A program made the translations under genes and the position numbers. This document shows, in pieces, positions 33,004-42,269 of a stretch of 64,000 nucleotides of DNA. Position 1 is the first letter of the stretch. Every line of letters starts with the position of its first letter. Source of the stretch: JAAZBW01 sp035647855 (GTDB lineage: Bacteria > Actinomycetota > Actinomycetes > Actinomycetales > Actinomycetaceae); the NCBI GenBank assembly GCA_035647855.1, contig DASRMP010000007.1, positions 1 through 64,000 of the forward strand. Direction: 5' to 3'. Under the pieces are notes generated by a model, which worked only from the letters and a program-made list of their open reading frames with translations, was not told where the DNA came from and searched no databases.

Positions 33004-34417
33004 ACGGAGCCCGCGAGCGGCCTCGACGCTCCTGCTTGGGGTCGGCGCGGCGAGCAAGCTCGGTGGCATGGTCGACATGCTGCAGGTCGATCGGCTCACT
33101 CGCTGTCGCCGTCGCGGCGGCCGTGTCCACGGGGTTGATGACCTGCATGGCCGGCCGCGGGCGGACCACCCACTCCACGCGTACTCCCCAGCGCCTCCAG
33201 GCCCACAACATCGCTCCGAGCGCGGCGAGCATCGTCACGATCCCGCCGAGGGCAACCGAGACACGCGCCCCGAAGGTGTCGGCGATCCAGCCCATCAGCG
33301 GAGACGCGATTGGGGTGGAGCCGAGGAAGACCATGAGGTAGAGACTCATCACGCGGCCACGCACGTGGGGCTCGGAAGCGAGCTGGATCGTTGAGTTCGC
33401 CGAGTTCATCATCGTGGTGGACATGAGGCCCGCCGGGATGAGCGCGATGGCGAACCAGGCGTAGGTAGGCGCCGAGGCCGCCGCCACCAGCAGTGCTCCG
33501 TAGAAGAACGCGGCGAAGACGACAAGGCGCGTACGGGGGCGCACCCGGCGGGCCGCCATGAGGGCGCCGGCCAGGGCACCGAGCCCCATCAGGGTGTTGA
33601 CGATGCCGAAATCCTCCGGGCCGCGGCCGTACGCCTCGCGGATCATGATCGAGATGAACAGCTGGAAGTTCAGACCGAACGCGGACACGAAGCCCATCAC
33701 CACCAGGATCAGGGCGATATCGGCGTGGGTGCGGACGTAGCGGAGGGCCTCGCCGAACCCCCGCGAGCGCCGATCGGACTGCTCCTTGTCCAGCCGCGGC
33801 TCCGTGTACATGTCCTCGTCCTTCATCATGCCGACGGCGATGATCGGAGCGAGGAATCCGGCGCCCGTCAGCATGAAGACCCAGCCGCTCCCGACCCACG
33901 CCACGAGGAATCCGGCGAGCGCGGGACCGAAGATCCGGGCCGTGTTGAACGAGGCGCCGTTGAGTCCCACGGCGTTGGGGAGCGACCGGCGCGGCACGAG
34001 TTCGGAAACGAAGGTCTGACGCACCGGGCTGTCCAGGGAGGAGAGGATACCGAGCAGGACAGCGAATACGTACACGTGCCAGAGCTCGATCACTCCCGTC
34101 AGCACGAGCGTGCCGAGGCCCACGGATGCGAGCGCCAGTCCCGCCTGCGTGAGCTGGATCAGAGCACGGCGCGGGACGCGGTCCGCGAGGAGTCCGCCGA
34201 TCGGGGTCAGGAACAGCACCGGCAAGAACTGGAACGCAACCACGAGGCTGACGGCAAGCCCTGAATCGTCCGAGAGCTCCGTGAGCACCAGCCAGGTCTG
34301 AGCGATCCGCTGCATCCAGGTACCGATGTTGGCGACAATCGCGCCGATGAACCACTTCCGGTAGCTGGGGTAGGCGAGCGAGGCAAAAGTGCGATTCACG
34401 TCAGGGTGGTTCTGCAC
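32966..34417 (-). CDS. MFS transporter (DUF894/enterobactin-exporter-like)
   Basis: About 483 residues with twelve hydrophobic segments. The loop-2/3 signature GGLLADRVPRRALIQLTQ is clear, and the start NRTFASLAYPSYRKWFIGAIVANIGTWMQ is typical of the MFS_3/DUF894 group. The basic cytoplasmic tail (residues ~430-483) is unusually long. GTG 34417 is one plausible start and GTG 34399 another; the frame to 34714 would run through the neighbouring gene and terminator. It converges on serC with a 38-bp overlap. The substrate is unknown; members often export drugs or siderophores. Confidence 0.87.
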   Translation of the reverse strand: MQNHPDVNRTFASLAYPSYRKWFIGAIVANIGTWMQRIAQTWLVLTELSDDSGLAVSLVVAFQFLPVLFLTPIGGLLADRVPRRALIQLTQAGLALASVGLGTLVLTGVIELWHVYVFAVLLGILSSLDSPVRQTFVSELVPRRSLPNAVGLNGASFNTARIFGPALAGFLVAWVGSGWVFMLTGAGFLAPIIAVGMMKDEDMYTEPRLDKEQSDRRSRGFGEALRYVRTHADIALILVVMGFVSAFGLNFQLFISIMIREAYGRGPEDFGIVNTLMGLGALAGALMAARRVRPRTRLVVFAAFFYGALLVAAASAPTYAWFAIALIPAGLMSTTMMNSANSTIQLASEPHVRGRVMSLYLMVFLGSTPIASPLMGWIADTFGARVSVALGGIVTMLAALGAMLWAWRRWGVRVEWVVRPRPAMQVINPVDTAAATATASEPIDLQHVDHATELARRADPKQERRGRSRAPFRFARRRSRSNE

Positions 34418-34518
34418 GACGTCGGTCCGTGCGGCCGTGGGCAGTCGGCGCCGGCGTCGAGAAGGCCTTTCGTAGGGGGTGAGGAGGGCTTCTCCCCATC
34501 TTAGTCCTCGGAAATGAG

Positions 34519-34556
34519 AGCCGCCCCGCCGGTCCTGCGGACCATGCGGGGCGGCT
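34519..34556 (-). terminator. Terminator of the purine permease gene
   Basis: Eleven-bp arms AGCCGCCCCGC/GCGGGGCGGCT at 34519-34529 and 34546-34556 lie 22 bp past the permease stop. Confidence 0.8.
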
Positions 34557-34577
34557 GCGGGGCGGACTTGGCGCCCG

Positions 34578-36050
34578 TCAGGCGAAGAGCGCCTGGATCG
34601 GGCCGAGTGTGAAGTAGACGATGAAGAGCAGCGAGGCAACCCACATGAGGGGGTGGATCTCCTTGAGCTTGCCCTGCGAGATCTTGATGACCCACCAGGT
34701 GATGAAGCCGGCACCGATGCCCACGGTGATGGAGTAGGCGAACGGCATCATGATGATGGTGATGAAGGCGGGGATCGCGATCTCCGAGCTCCTCCAGTCG
34801 ATGCCCGTGACCTGGACCATCATGAGGAAGCCGACGAACACGAGCGCGGTCGAGGCGGCCTCGGTGGGCACGATCTCCACGAGCGGCGAGATGAACATGG
34901 AGAGCAGGAACAGCGCGCCGGTGACGACTGCGGCGAGCCCGGTGCGCGCACCCTCGCCGACGCCCGCCGAGCTCTCGACGTAGGACGTGTTCGACGAAAC
35001 GCCGCCCAGACCTCCGAAGACGGCGCCCAGGGAGTCGACAAGCAGGATCTGCTTGGCCTGCGGCGGGTTGCCGTTCTCGTCGAGCAGGTCGGCCTCGGCG
35101 CCGATGGCGACCATGGTGCCCATGGTGTCGAAGAAATCGGCGAGCAGAAGCGAGAAGATCACGAGAACGACCGAGACGACACCCAGCTTGCTGAACGCAC
35201 CGGTGAAGTCGATCTGACCGAAGGTGGACAGGTCCGGGATGGCCACCGGCGAGCCGTCGAGTTCGGGCACGTTGAGGCCCCAGCCGGTCGGGTTGACCAC
35301 GGCTCCGGTCTCATCCGTCATCGCCCCGAGGGGACGGACCGCCTGGATGATGACTGCGAGCACCGTGGACGCCAGAATGCCGATCAGCACCGCGCCGTTG
35401 ACCTTGCGGACGTAGAGCACGATCGTGAGGAACAAGCCGAACACGAACACGAGTGCCGGCCATCCGGTCAGGGATCCGTCGATGCCGAGTTGCACGGGCG
35501 TTCCGCCCGGGCGGACGACGCCCGCATTCAGTAGGCCGACCAACGCGATGAATAGCCCGATACCGACCGAGATGGCGGTCTTGAGCTGGGTGGGAACCGC
35601 CCTGAAGACGGCCTCACGGAAGCCGGTCAGCACGAGAACCGTGATGATGACGCCTTCCCAGAAGATGAGGCCCATCGCCTCGCCGTATGTCAGGCCCATT
35701 CCGAGAACGAGCGTGAACGTGACCATGGCGTTCAGGCCCATGCCTGCCGCCAGCGCCAACGGGAAGTTGGCAACCACGCCCATCAGGATCGACATGACGC
35801 CGGCAACGAGCGCGGTACCGGAAGCGATGGCTGCGGGCGAGACGCCCTCCGGAGCGACGATCCCGAGGATGCTCGCGTTGACCACGAGGATGTAGGCCAT
35901 CGCGAAGAACGTGACGAGTCCACCGCGGATTTCGCGTCCGACTGTGGATCCCCGCTGCTCAATCTTGAAGGTCTGCTCAAGCCACGACGGCCCGGCAGGA
36001 GCCTGCTTGGTAGCGCTGTCGGCGCTCACATCGGTTTTCACGATCTCCAT
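34578..36050 (-). CDS. NCS2-family purine permease (AzgA-like)
   Basis: A 490-residue permease of the nucleobase:cation symporter-2 superfamily, AzgA branch. Features are RGGLVTFFAMAYILVVNASIL near the N-terminus, MGLNAMVTFTLVLGMGLTYGEAMG, DFFDTMGTMVAIGAEADLLDENG in the middle and SSAGVGEGARTGLAAVVTG. About 13 membrane segments are visible. The likely substrates are guanine, hypoxanthine or adenine; this is inferred from family. ATG 36050 gives the expected N-terminus. It is monocistronic with its own terminator. Confidence 0.93.
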   Translation of the reverse strand: MEIVKTDVSADSATKQAPAGPSWLEQTFKIEQRGSTVGREIRGGLVTFFAMAYILVVNASILGIVAPEGVSPAAIASGTALVAGVMSILMGVVANFPLALAAGMGLNAMVTFTLVLGMGLTYGEAMGLIFWEGVIITVLVLTGFREAVFRAVPTQLKTAISVGIGLFIALVGLLNAGVVRPGGTPVQLGIDGSLTGWPALVFVFGLFLTIVLYVRKVNGAVLIGILASTVLAVIIQAVRPLGAMTDETGAVVNPTGWGLNVPELDGSPVAIPDLSTFGQIDFTGAFSKLGVVSVVLVIFSLLLADFFDTMGTMVAIGAEADLLDENGNPPQAKQILLVDSLGAVFGGLGGVSSNTSYVESSAGVGEGARTGLAAVVTGALFLLSMFISPLVEIVPTEAASTALVFVGFLMMVQVTGIDWRSSEIAIPAFITIIMMPFAYSITVGIGAGFITWWVIKISQGKLKEIHPLMWVASLLFIVYFTLGPIQALFA

Positions 36051-36123
36051 TCTGCCCCGCGAACTTTTGGAGTACGAACCGTGAATAAGTTATGTGCGCC
36101 ACGAAATAGGAGAAAATGGTCCT

Positions 36124-36411
36124 GTGCCCCCACCAGTCGACCCTACCGAGAACGAGACCGATCACGGCCTTCTGGGCTTGGACAGGCTCCGGCCCATGCC
36201 TGTCGCCCGCGTCCGAGTGACGCCGATCGCACTCGGCGGCACCATCGTCTGGGCCGTCGCGCTCACGGTGGTGCTCGTGGCCGATCTCGGCACGCTCGCG
36301 CGAGACATCGGTCTCGTCGGGACGTTCCTGGGCCTGATCGCCACGCCCGTGGCACGGGCGTACGACTCGCGACACACCCGCGCCGCGACCTCGTCCCACC
36401 CCGGGGGCTGA
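36124..36411 (+). CDS. DUF2530 membrane protein
   Basis: A 95-residue protein with two membrane helices (TPIALGGTIVWAVALTVVLVAD and GLVGTFLGLIATPVARAY). It matches the small actinobacterial DUF2530 family of unknown function. GTG 36124 gives the usual Met-Pro-Pro-Pro-Val start; AGGAG lies 11 bases upstream. It is divergent from the purine permease and converges on an MFS gene. Confidence 0.75.
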   Translation: MPPPVDPTENETDHGLLGLDRLRPMPVARVRVTPIALGGTIVWAVALTVVLVADLGTLARDIGLVGTFLGLIATPVARAYDSRHTRAATSSHPGG

Positions 36412-36428
36412 ACTTCCCGCCGCCTGCC

Positions 36429-36452
36429 GCCGGCCTATTCGATCAGGCCGGC
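36429..36452. terminator. Bidirectional hairpin between DUF2530 and MFS genes
   Basis: Eight-bp arms GCCGGCCT/AGGCCGGC (36429-36436, 36445-36452) span the 3' end of the MFS gene, including its stop codon. It can serve both convergent transcripts. Confidence 0.65.
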
Positions 36453-37700
36453 GTCCCGTCTGGTCCGGTTGCTGGCATGTGGTGTGAGTCGCGGCACCCA
36501 CCGGATCTGCGTCAATGCCGAGAGCGCCGATGATCCCGCCATGACCCACACGCCTGCTGCGAGCGAGCCGAGTGCTGCCGCGGTCGAGAGCACGAGCGGG
36601 CCCGTCATCGTCCCGAAGTCCGTGAGCACGCGCCAGAGCGCCAGGAACTGCGCACGCGTGTTCTCGGGAGCGATGTCCGCGCCGAGGGTCATGAGGATCC
36701 CGGAGGACATCCCGTTGCCCAGACCGAGCAGTATGGCGACGATCGTGATGCCCGTGAGCGTGCTCGTGAACGGCAGCAGCGCGAGCGCGGCACCCATCGT
36801 GAGCATCGAGGGCACCCCCACCGAGAGACGGCCGAAGCGGTCCATCACCCAGCCGGCCGGGTAGAAAAGCAGGGCGTCGGTCAGCGCGGCGATGCCGAAC
36901 ACCACCGACGTCACCTCCGGCGCAAGCCCGATGTGCTCGGCCCACAACGGCAGCACGGTGTTCCGCGCCCCGCGCACGGCGCCGATGAGCATGCCGATGA
37001 GCCCGAGCGTCGCGAAGACGGACAGGTTCTCCCGTAGCACCGATCCCATCGTGGCCGGGCGGCGGGTGACGGCGTCGTCGTCGGGAAGACGACGGCGGAA
37101 ACGCACGCTCCCCGAACCGGACAGCGCAGCGACGACGACGGAGAGGAGCGCGAACCCCGCCGCCGCCCAGAAGGCGCCACGGAGGCCTGACGCCGCGATG
37201 ATCGCGGCGCCCAGGAAGGGGCCGATGAACATGCCGATGCGGTGCACGCCGCCCAGCGTTGACAGGACGCGCGCCCGCTTCATCGGCGCCGTGATCTCGG
37301 TGAGATAGGCCTGGCGGGCCAGGAAGTAGACGGCGGATGCCGCGCCGATCGCGAGCATGGAGATCGCGAGGACCGTGAGAGACGTGGCGAGCGCGGCACT
37401 CACGAGTGCCGCCGACGCGAGCAGTCCTGCGAGCATCATCGCGGACCGGTCGCCGATGCGGGCGGCGAGCGCGCCCGCGGGGATGTCGGCGAGGATCTGT
37501 CCCACCGGGATCAACGCGAGCACGAATCCCGCAAGCTCGAGAGAGGCGCCGAGAGATATCGCGGCCGAGGCGGCGATCGGCATGGTCGCGGCCACGCCCA
37601 TCTCGAAGAGTACAGTCGGCACGAATGTCCCCACCACGACCGTCCGCAGGGGGAACATGGGCGCGTCGTCAGGAACCCGGCGCGGACTCCCGGCGGTCAC
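36435..37700 (-). CDS. MFS transporter
   Basis: A 421-residue twelve-TM major facilitator. VPTVLFEMGVAATMPIAA is the first helix, ADIPAGALAARIGDRSAMM the loop-2/3 motif, and YLTEITAPMKRARVLSTLGGVHRIG a conserved stretch of antibiotic/sugar-efflux type carriers. It starts with GTG 37700, overlapping the TGA of the DUF3027 gene (GTGA), so it is translated from the same transcript as CspA and DUF3027. The substrate is unknown. Confidence 0.9.
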   Translation of the reverse strand: MTAGSPRRVPDDAPMFPLRTVVVGTFVPTVLFEMGVAATMPIAASAAISLGASLELAGFVLALIPVGQILADIPAGALAARIGDRSAMMLAGLLASAALVSAALATSLTVLAISMLAIGAASAVYFLARQAYLTEITAPMKRARVLSTLGGVHRIGMFIGPFLGAAIIAASGLRGAFWAAAGFALLSVVVAALSGSGSVRFRRRLPDDDAVTRRPATMGSVLRENLSVFATLGLIGMLIGAVRGARNTVLPLWAEHIGLAPEVTSVVFGIAALTDALLFYPAGWVMDRFGRLSVGVPSMLTMGAALALLPFTSTLTGITIVAILLGLGNGMSSGILMTLGADIAPENTRAQFLALWRVLTDFGTMTGPLVLSTAAALGSLAAGVWVMAGSSALSALTQIRWVPRLTPHASNRTRRDAGLIE

Positions 37701-38611
37701 GCGCGGGGTTCCTCCGTTTCGCCGTGCTCACTGGTCTCAGGGTCCTCGGCGGGCGCTTCGGGCTCCGTCTCTGCAGACGGCACCTCTTCCGCGGGCAGCC
37801 CGGGCGCAGGCGAGGACGGCGGGACGGCGTCGGCGTCGGCGTCGTTGGCGACGACGGCGGGCCACAACTCGCTGGCGTCAATGACTTCCATCAGGCCCTC
37901 GTCGATCACGGGCTCGGACTGCTGCCACTCGCTCCGGCGCTTCTGGACGTCGGTCTCGGAATGAGCGCCGCAGCCGTGGTCGATGGAAACCACTCGGCCG
38001 TCGGAGGGAGACCATTCGTTCGCGCACACGCCGAACATGCGGCGCGCCGACCCCGAGAGTTTCATGAAGAACCCGCACGTCGAGCAATGTGCGGCCGCCC
38101 TGCGGGCTGACTCGGAGTTCGGGCCGCCCTCGCCCTCGTACCAGCGCTCGAAGGCTGCTGCGCGCCCTTCCGGCGAAAGCACGCGGGCCCGGCCGAGACC
38201 TAGTTCGTAGATTGCGAGTTGGTCGGCTTCCTCATCGTCGGTCTGTTCGAAACCCTGGTCCAGCCGGGGATCGTCGGCCTGTAAGGGGAGGACGTCTGAC
38301 GGGCTGAGGTCACCGGGGCGGAGGCGGTCCGCCCACGGGACCCAGTGGGGCGCGAGCAGTGCGCCATGGCCGGGAAGGAGATCGACCTCATTGATGGTGG
38401 CCGTCCGGCCACGGGGCGGGCGCGCGATCGTCACCGCCCAGTGCCAGCCGAGGTAGCCGGGCTCCTTGGCAGCGAACATGTGGGTCCCGACGCGCCGTTC
38501 CTCGAGGTAGAACCCGAGATGGTCGCCCACGCCGTGCGGTGTGACTTCCGCCGCGGCCGTGCGGGCAAGTTCGACGGCGTTCTCGAGGATCTGGTCAGTC
38601 GCCGCCATCAC
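37697..38611 (-). CDS. DUF3027 protein
   Basis: A 304-residue soluble protein of the actinobacterial DUF3027 family, function unknown. EPGYLGWHWAVTIARPPRGR and VLPLQADDPRLDQGF are typical. A cluster of cysteines (HCSTCGFF, FGVCANEWSPSDGRVVSIDH, GCGAHSE) looks like a metal-binding site. The C-terminal ~65 residues are acidic and low complexity. It starts at GTG 38611 (or ATG 38608), overlapping the stop of the cold-shock gene, and ends overlapping the MFS start. The CspA-DUF3027 pairing recurs in actinobacteria. Confidence 0.92.
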   Translation of the reverse strand: MMAATDQILENAVELARTAAAEVTPHGVGDHLGFYLEERRVGTHMFAAKEPGYLGWHWAVTIARPPRGRTATINEVDLLPGHGALLAPHWVPWADRLRPGDLSPSDVLPLQADDPRLDQGFEQTDDEEADQLAIYELGLGRARVLSPEGRAAAFERWYEGEGGPNSESARRAAAHCSTCGFFMKLSGSARRMFGVCANEWSPSDGRVVSIDHGCGAHSETDVQKRRSEWQQSEPVIDEGLMEVIDASELWPAVVANDADADAVPPSSPAPGLPAEEVPSAETEPEAPAEDPETSEHGETEEPRA

Positions 38612-39021
38612 GCCTCGAAGTTGTCCGCGACCACACGGAGAAGTTTGGCAATTCTCCGGCCGTTCTCCGGGTAATGACCGTGGCGCAGGCGGCCCGACGC
38701 CTTGTCGAGTTCACGAATGAGGTCCTCCACGATCGGGACCATGTCCTCGGGAGGACGCCGCTGATTGCGCATGACCGAGGGCGGCGGGTCCGGGAACGTT
38801 ACTGCGAGGGCCTGCGGGCCGCGGCGACCGTCCGCTACAGAGTACTCGACCCTGGTTCCGGGCTTGGGCGCCGGAGTACCGGCGGGCAGCGCGGAGACGT
38901 GGACGTACACCTCCTGCCCGTCCTCGCCGGCAATGAAGCCGAAGCCCTTCTCTGCGTCGAAGAACTTGATCCTGCCGTTCGGCACTGCTGGCCTGCTTCC
39001 TTGAGTTCCGCGGCGCGCCAT
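38608..39021 (-). CDS. Cold-shock domain protein with C-terminal extension
   Basis: A 137-residue protein. Residues 14-80 are a cold-shock domain with RNP1 (KGFGFIAG) and RNP2 (VYVHVSAL), which binds single-stranded RNA or DNA. The remaining ~55 residues (EDMVPIVEDLIRELDKASGR onward) are a helical extension seen in actinobacterial cold-shock proteins adjacent to DUF3027. First gene of a three-gene operon. Confidence 0.95.
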   Translation of the reverse strand: MARRGTQGSRPAVPNGRIKFFDAEKGFGFIAGEDGQEVYVHVSALPAGTPAPKPGTRVEYSVADGRRGPQALAVTFPDPPPSVMRNQRRPPEDMVPIVEDLIRELDKASGRLRHGHYPENGRRIAKLLRVVADNFEA

Positions 39022-39184
39022 GCACCAGTTCGCGAGCCAAGTCTATCCACCCGACCGCCGCCTCACGAGGTCCACTGTGTGATATTAGTTCAGCGACGGT
39101 CCGAAGTCTGTGCCGGCAGCGAATCCTGGGACTTCTGGCTCCATCGGCGTTGCGATCCGGGGCCGTCCCGGCGAGGATTCAGGG

Positions 39185-41251
39185 GTGGAGAGAACCATTC
39201 GCACAGCCGCAGCGGCACTGTTGATCCTGCTGGGGAGCCTCGGCGCCTCGCCGGCGTTCGCGGTCCAGCCGATGGAGGGCCCGATCTTCGTGCCGGACAG
39301 GGTCACAGACTTGTCCAACGTGCTCACTCCCGGTGAGGTCACGCAGGTCTCGACTGCCATCTCGGATCTCTCCTCCTCGACCGACCTCGATCTCTGGGTG
39401 GTCTACGTCGATTCCTTCGACGGGGTGGCCGCCGGCGAGTGGACGGACGAGACGGCCGGCATCTCCAGCCTCGGGCTGAACGACATCCTCCTCTCGGTCG
39501 CCGTCGAGGATCGCGCGTGGGGTGTCTCCGTCGACGACGTCGGAGAGCTCAGCGCTGCGGATGCAGAACGGATCTTCATCGAGAGCGGGTTGAACGACCT
39601 CGCCAACGACGACTGGGGCCAGGCCGTGGTGTCGTATGCGGGCGCGCTCGAGGACCACATGAATGCAAGCGGAGGGGGCGGGGGCGCCTTCGGCTGGATC
39701 CTCGGCATCGGTGTGGTGATCGCCGGAATCGCGTTCTTCATGTCGCGCCGGCGCAAGAAGTCCAAGAAGTCCGAGAAGGAGAGTCCCGAAACGAAGTCCG
39801 AGGAACTCAGCACCGCTGACCTCGCCCGGCGCGCGGGCAGTGCCCTCGTCCAGGTGGACAACGAGTTGCGCGCGTCGGAGCAGGAACTCGGCTTCGCGCA
39901 GGCGCAGTTCGGTCTCCAGGCAACCGAGGGGTTCGCCCGCACCCTCGAACAGGCCAAGCGCCGGGCCACCGAGGCGTTCGAGATCCAGAAGAAGCTCGAC
40001 GATTCCGTCCCGGAGTCAGAGGCGCAGAAGCGTTCCTATTACATGACGATCATCCAGATCGCCGATCAGGTGCACTCGGCCATGAAAGCGGAGGAGGAAT
40101 CCTTCGAGAAGCTGCGGTCGATGGAGACCCACGCCGGCGAGGTCCTCGACAACATGAGCACCCGCGCCCGCGAAGTCCGCTCGCGGATCGAGGGCTCCAA
40201 ATCGATCGTCTCCTCCCTCGCGAGCCAGTATCCACCGGAGACGCTCGCATCAGTGTCCGGGAATCCGGAGCAGGCGGCCTCCCTGCTGGTATCGGCCGAA
40301 CAGGCGGTCGCCGCGGGCAGGGAGCAGCTCGCCGCGGAGGATCGGTCTGCCGCCGTCGTCAACGCCCGCATCGCGGAGCAGGCGATCGACAACGCCGCGA
40401 GACTCCTCGACCAGGTACGCGGCGCAAACGCCGATCTGAAAGAGGCCGCTCCCCGTATCGCACAGGCGCTCGAGTCCATCACTGCGGACGTGAGGGACGC
40501 CAACCGGCTGGCACCGGCCGATCAGTCGGTCGTCAACGCCCGTGACGCGGCACAGTCGGCGATCGCCACAGGCGTGAAGGCCCAGAACGGTGGCGACCCC
40601 ATCGCGGCGCTGCAGCAGCTGGGTAACGCCGAGGCCCGGCTCGACAAGGCCCTGGCGCCGTACCGCCAACAAGCCGAGGTCACCGAACGGACGATCCGCC
40701 TCTTCGACCAGCGCGCCGAAACGGTGCGTCAGCAGGTCGCCCGCGCCGATGCGCTCGTATCCGCCAATCGCGGCGCGATGGACACACAGCCGCGCACACT
40801 CGCCTCGGAGGCTGCGCGCTATCTCCGCGACGCCGAGTCCATGCGGCAGAGTGACCCGGAGCGTGCACTCCAGGCTCTCGATCACGCAGGCAGACTCGCG
40901 AATGACGCGATCCGAGTGGCCGAGCAGCAGCGCGACAGCTTCCCGTGGAAGGACTCCGGGCGCGGTGGCGGCTTCGGCGGTGGCGGCGGAGGAGGTATCG
41001 ACGTCGGTTCGCTTATTCTCGGCGGCATACTGCTGGGCGGCGGCAATCGCCGCGGCGGCGGCTCCTGGGGCGGCGGCGGCTCCTGGGGCGGCGGACGTCC
41101 CAGCGGCGGCGGACGTCCCAGCGGTGGCGGCCGCTCCAGCGGCGGTGGCGGGCGCAGCAGCGGCGGTGGCGGAGGCCGCTCCAGCGGCGGTAGCGGGCGC
41201 AGCGGCGGTGGCGGGGGCGGCCGCAGCAGCGGCCGAGGCGGCAGATTCTGA
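39185..41251 (+). CDS. TPM-domain protein with long coiled coil and Gly/Ser tail
   Basis: About 688 residues starting at GTG 39185 behind GAGGA. The signal peptide covers ~1-27. A TPM (TPM_phosphatase) domain at ~35-160 begins VTDLSNVLTPGEVTQVSTAI. One membrane helix (AFGWILGIGVVIAGIAFFM) is followed by a Lys/Ser-rich stop-transfer region. Residues ~210-600 are Ala/Glu/Gln-rich alpha-helical coiled coil. The last ~70 residues are nearly all Gly, Ser and Arg. The gene lies just upstream of a pspA homologue, a recurrent actinobacterial pairing, so a role in envelope or membrane stress is likely. The mechanism is unknown. Confidence 0.88.
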   Translation: MERTIRTAAAALLILLGSLGASPAFAVQPMEGPIFVPDRVTDLSNVLTPGEVTQVSTAISDLSSSTDLDLWVVYVDSFDGVAAGEWTDETAGISSLGLNDILLSVAVEDRAWGVSVDDVGELSAADAERIFIESGLNDLANDDWGQAVVSYAGALEDHMNASGGGGGAFGWILGIGVVIAGIAFFMSRRRKKSKKSEKESPETKSEELSTADLARRAGSALVQVDNELRASEQELGFAQAQFGLQATEGFARTLEQAKRRATEAFEIQKKLDDSVPESEAQKRSYYMTIIQIADQVHSAMKAEEESFEKLRSMETHAGEVLDNMSTRAREVRSRIEGSKSIVSSLASQYPPETLASVSGNPEQAASLLVSAEQAVAAGREQLAAEDRSAAVVNARIAEQAIDNAARLLDQVRGANADLKEAAPRIAQALESITADVRDANRLAPADQSVVNARDAAQSAIATGVKAQNGGDPIAALQQLGNAEARLDKALAPYRQQAEVTERTIRLFDQRAETVRQQVARADALVSANRGAMDTQPRTLASEAARYLRDAESMRQSDPERALQALDHAGRLANDAIRVAEQQRDSFPWKDSGRGGGFGGGGGGGIDVGSLILGGILLGGGNRRGGGSWGGGGSWGGGRPSGGGRPSGGGRSSGGGGRSSGGGGGRSSGGSGRSGGGGGGRSSGRGGRF

Positions 41252-41354
41252 CATCTTTTGGTCCGCCGGAAGGCGAAAAGCGGCGGTACATCGCGCGCCA
41301 GTGCTCTTGGACCTGATAGACAATTCCACATCAGAGAAACGCGAAAGGAACAAA

Positions 41355-42152
41355 ATGGCCGAGAAGCAGTCGATCCTGGGCCGGATCGCCCAGCTCACAC
41401 GAGCAAACATCAACGCGATCATTGATCGCGCCGAAGACCCGCAGAAGATGCTCGACCAGCTCGTTCGCGACTACACCGCGTCGATCGCCGAGGCGGAAGA
41501 GGCTGTCGCCGTCACGATCGGCAACCTGCGTCTCGCCGAACGCGACTACAACGAGGACCGCGCTGACGCGCGGGACTGGGGCAACAAGGCGCTCGCCGCC
41601 TCCCAGCAGGCCGACCGTCTCCGGATCGAGGGCCGCAAGAACGACGCGGACCGCTTCGACAACCTCGCTCGCGTCGCCCTCGGCAAGCAGGTGGCGGCCG
41701 AGAACGAGGCCAATGAGGCCGAGCCGATGCTCCAGGCGCAGAACGAGGTCGTGGACAAGTTGAAGGAAGGCCTCATCCAGATGCGTTCGCGTCTCGATGA
41801 GCTGAAGTCCAAGCGTGACGAGCTCGTCGCGCGCGCTAAGACGGCCCAGGCACAGGGCAAGGTCCAGGCCGCGATCAGCTCCATCAACATCCTTGACCCC
41901 ACCGCCGAGATCTCCCGCTACGAGGACCAGGTCCGCCGCGAGGAGGCTCGTGTCCAGGGGCAGGTCGAGGTCGCTGCGGCATCGATCGAGGGACAGTTCG
42001 ACGAGCTGCGTGACATCACCCGGGACGCAGAGGTGGAGGCCCGCCTCGCGCTGCTGAAGGGCGGTCAGGAACGTCCACAGATCGAGGACGGCGACGACGC
42101 CGAGGACGTGGACTGGAGCGCGGAGGGCGAAACCCACGACCAGCAGCAGTGA
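41355..42152 (+). CDS. pspA: PspA/IM30 family protein
   Basis: A 265-residue phage-shock-protein A homologue, an ESCRT-III-related coiled coil that coats stressed membranes. The start LGRIAQLTRANINAIIDRAEDP is the amphipathic helix plus the NxxxDxAEDP hallmark. Long helices follow up to an acidic tail (EDGDDAEDVDWSAEGE). ATG 41355 follows AAGGA. It lies 103 bp after the TPM gene and is probably co-transcribed with it, and it ends at a strong terminator. Confidence 0.95.
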   Translation: MAEKQSILGRIAQLTRANINAIIDRAEDPQKMLDQLVRDYTASIAEAEEAVAVTIGNLRLAERDYNEDRADARDWGNKALAASQQADRLRIEGRKNDADRFDNLARVALGKQVAAENEANEAEPMLQAQNEVVDKLKEGLIQMRSRLDELKSKRDELVARAKTAQAQGKVQAAISSINILDPTAEISRYEDQVRREEARVQGQVEVAAASIEGQFDELRDITRDAEVEARLALLKGGQERPQIEDGDDAEDVDWSAEGETHDQQQ

Positions 42153-42173
42153 CCCGCTGACTCAATCGTGGCT

Positions 42174-42200
42174 CGGGGCCCGTCCGCCGGACGGGCCCCG
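42174..42200 (+). terminator. Terminator after pspA
   Basis: Twelve-bp perfect arms CGGGGCCCGTCC/GGACGGGCCCCG with a 3-base loop and a short TTT tail. Confidence 0.92.
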
Positions 42201-42269
42201 TTTAGTCGTCGTCGGGACCGCCAACCGGATGTGACCCGTTTCGTCGTCGTCGAGACCTAGGCTGTGTGA

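Noticed and set aside
40250..42137. Minus-strand frames opposite the TPM and PspA genes
   Set aside because: They mirror the coiled-coil and Gly/Ser codons of real genes. They show Ala/Pro/Arg low complexity or antisense character and no start context.
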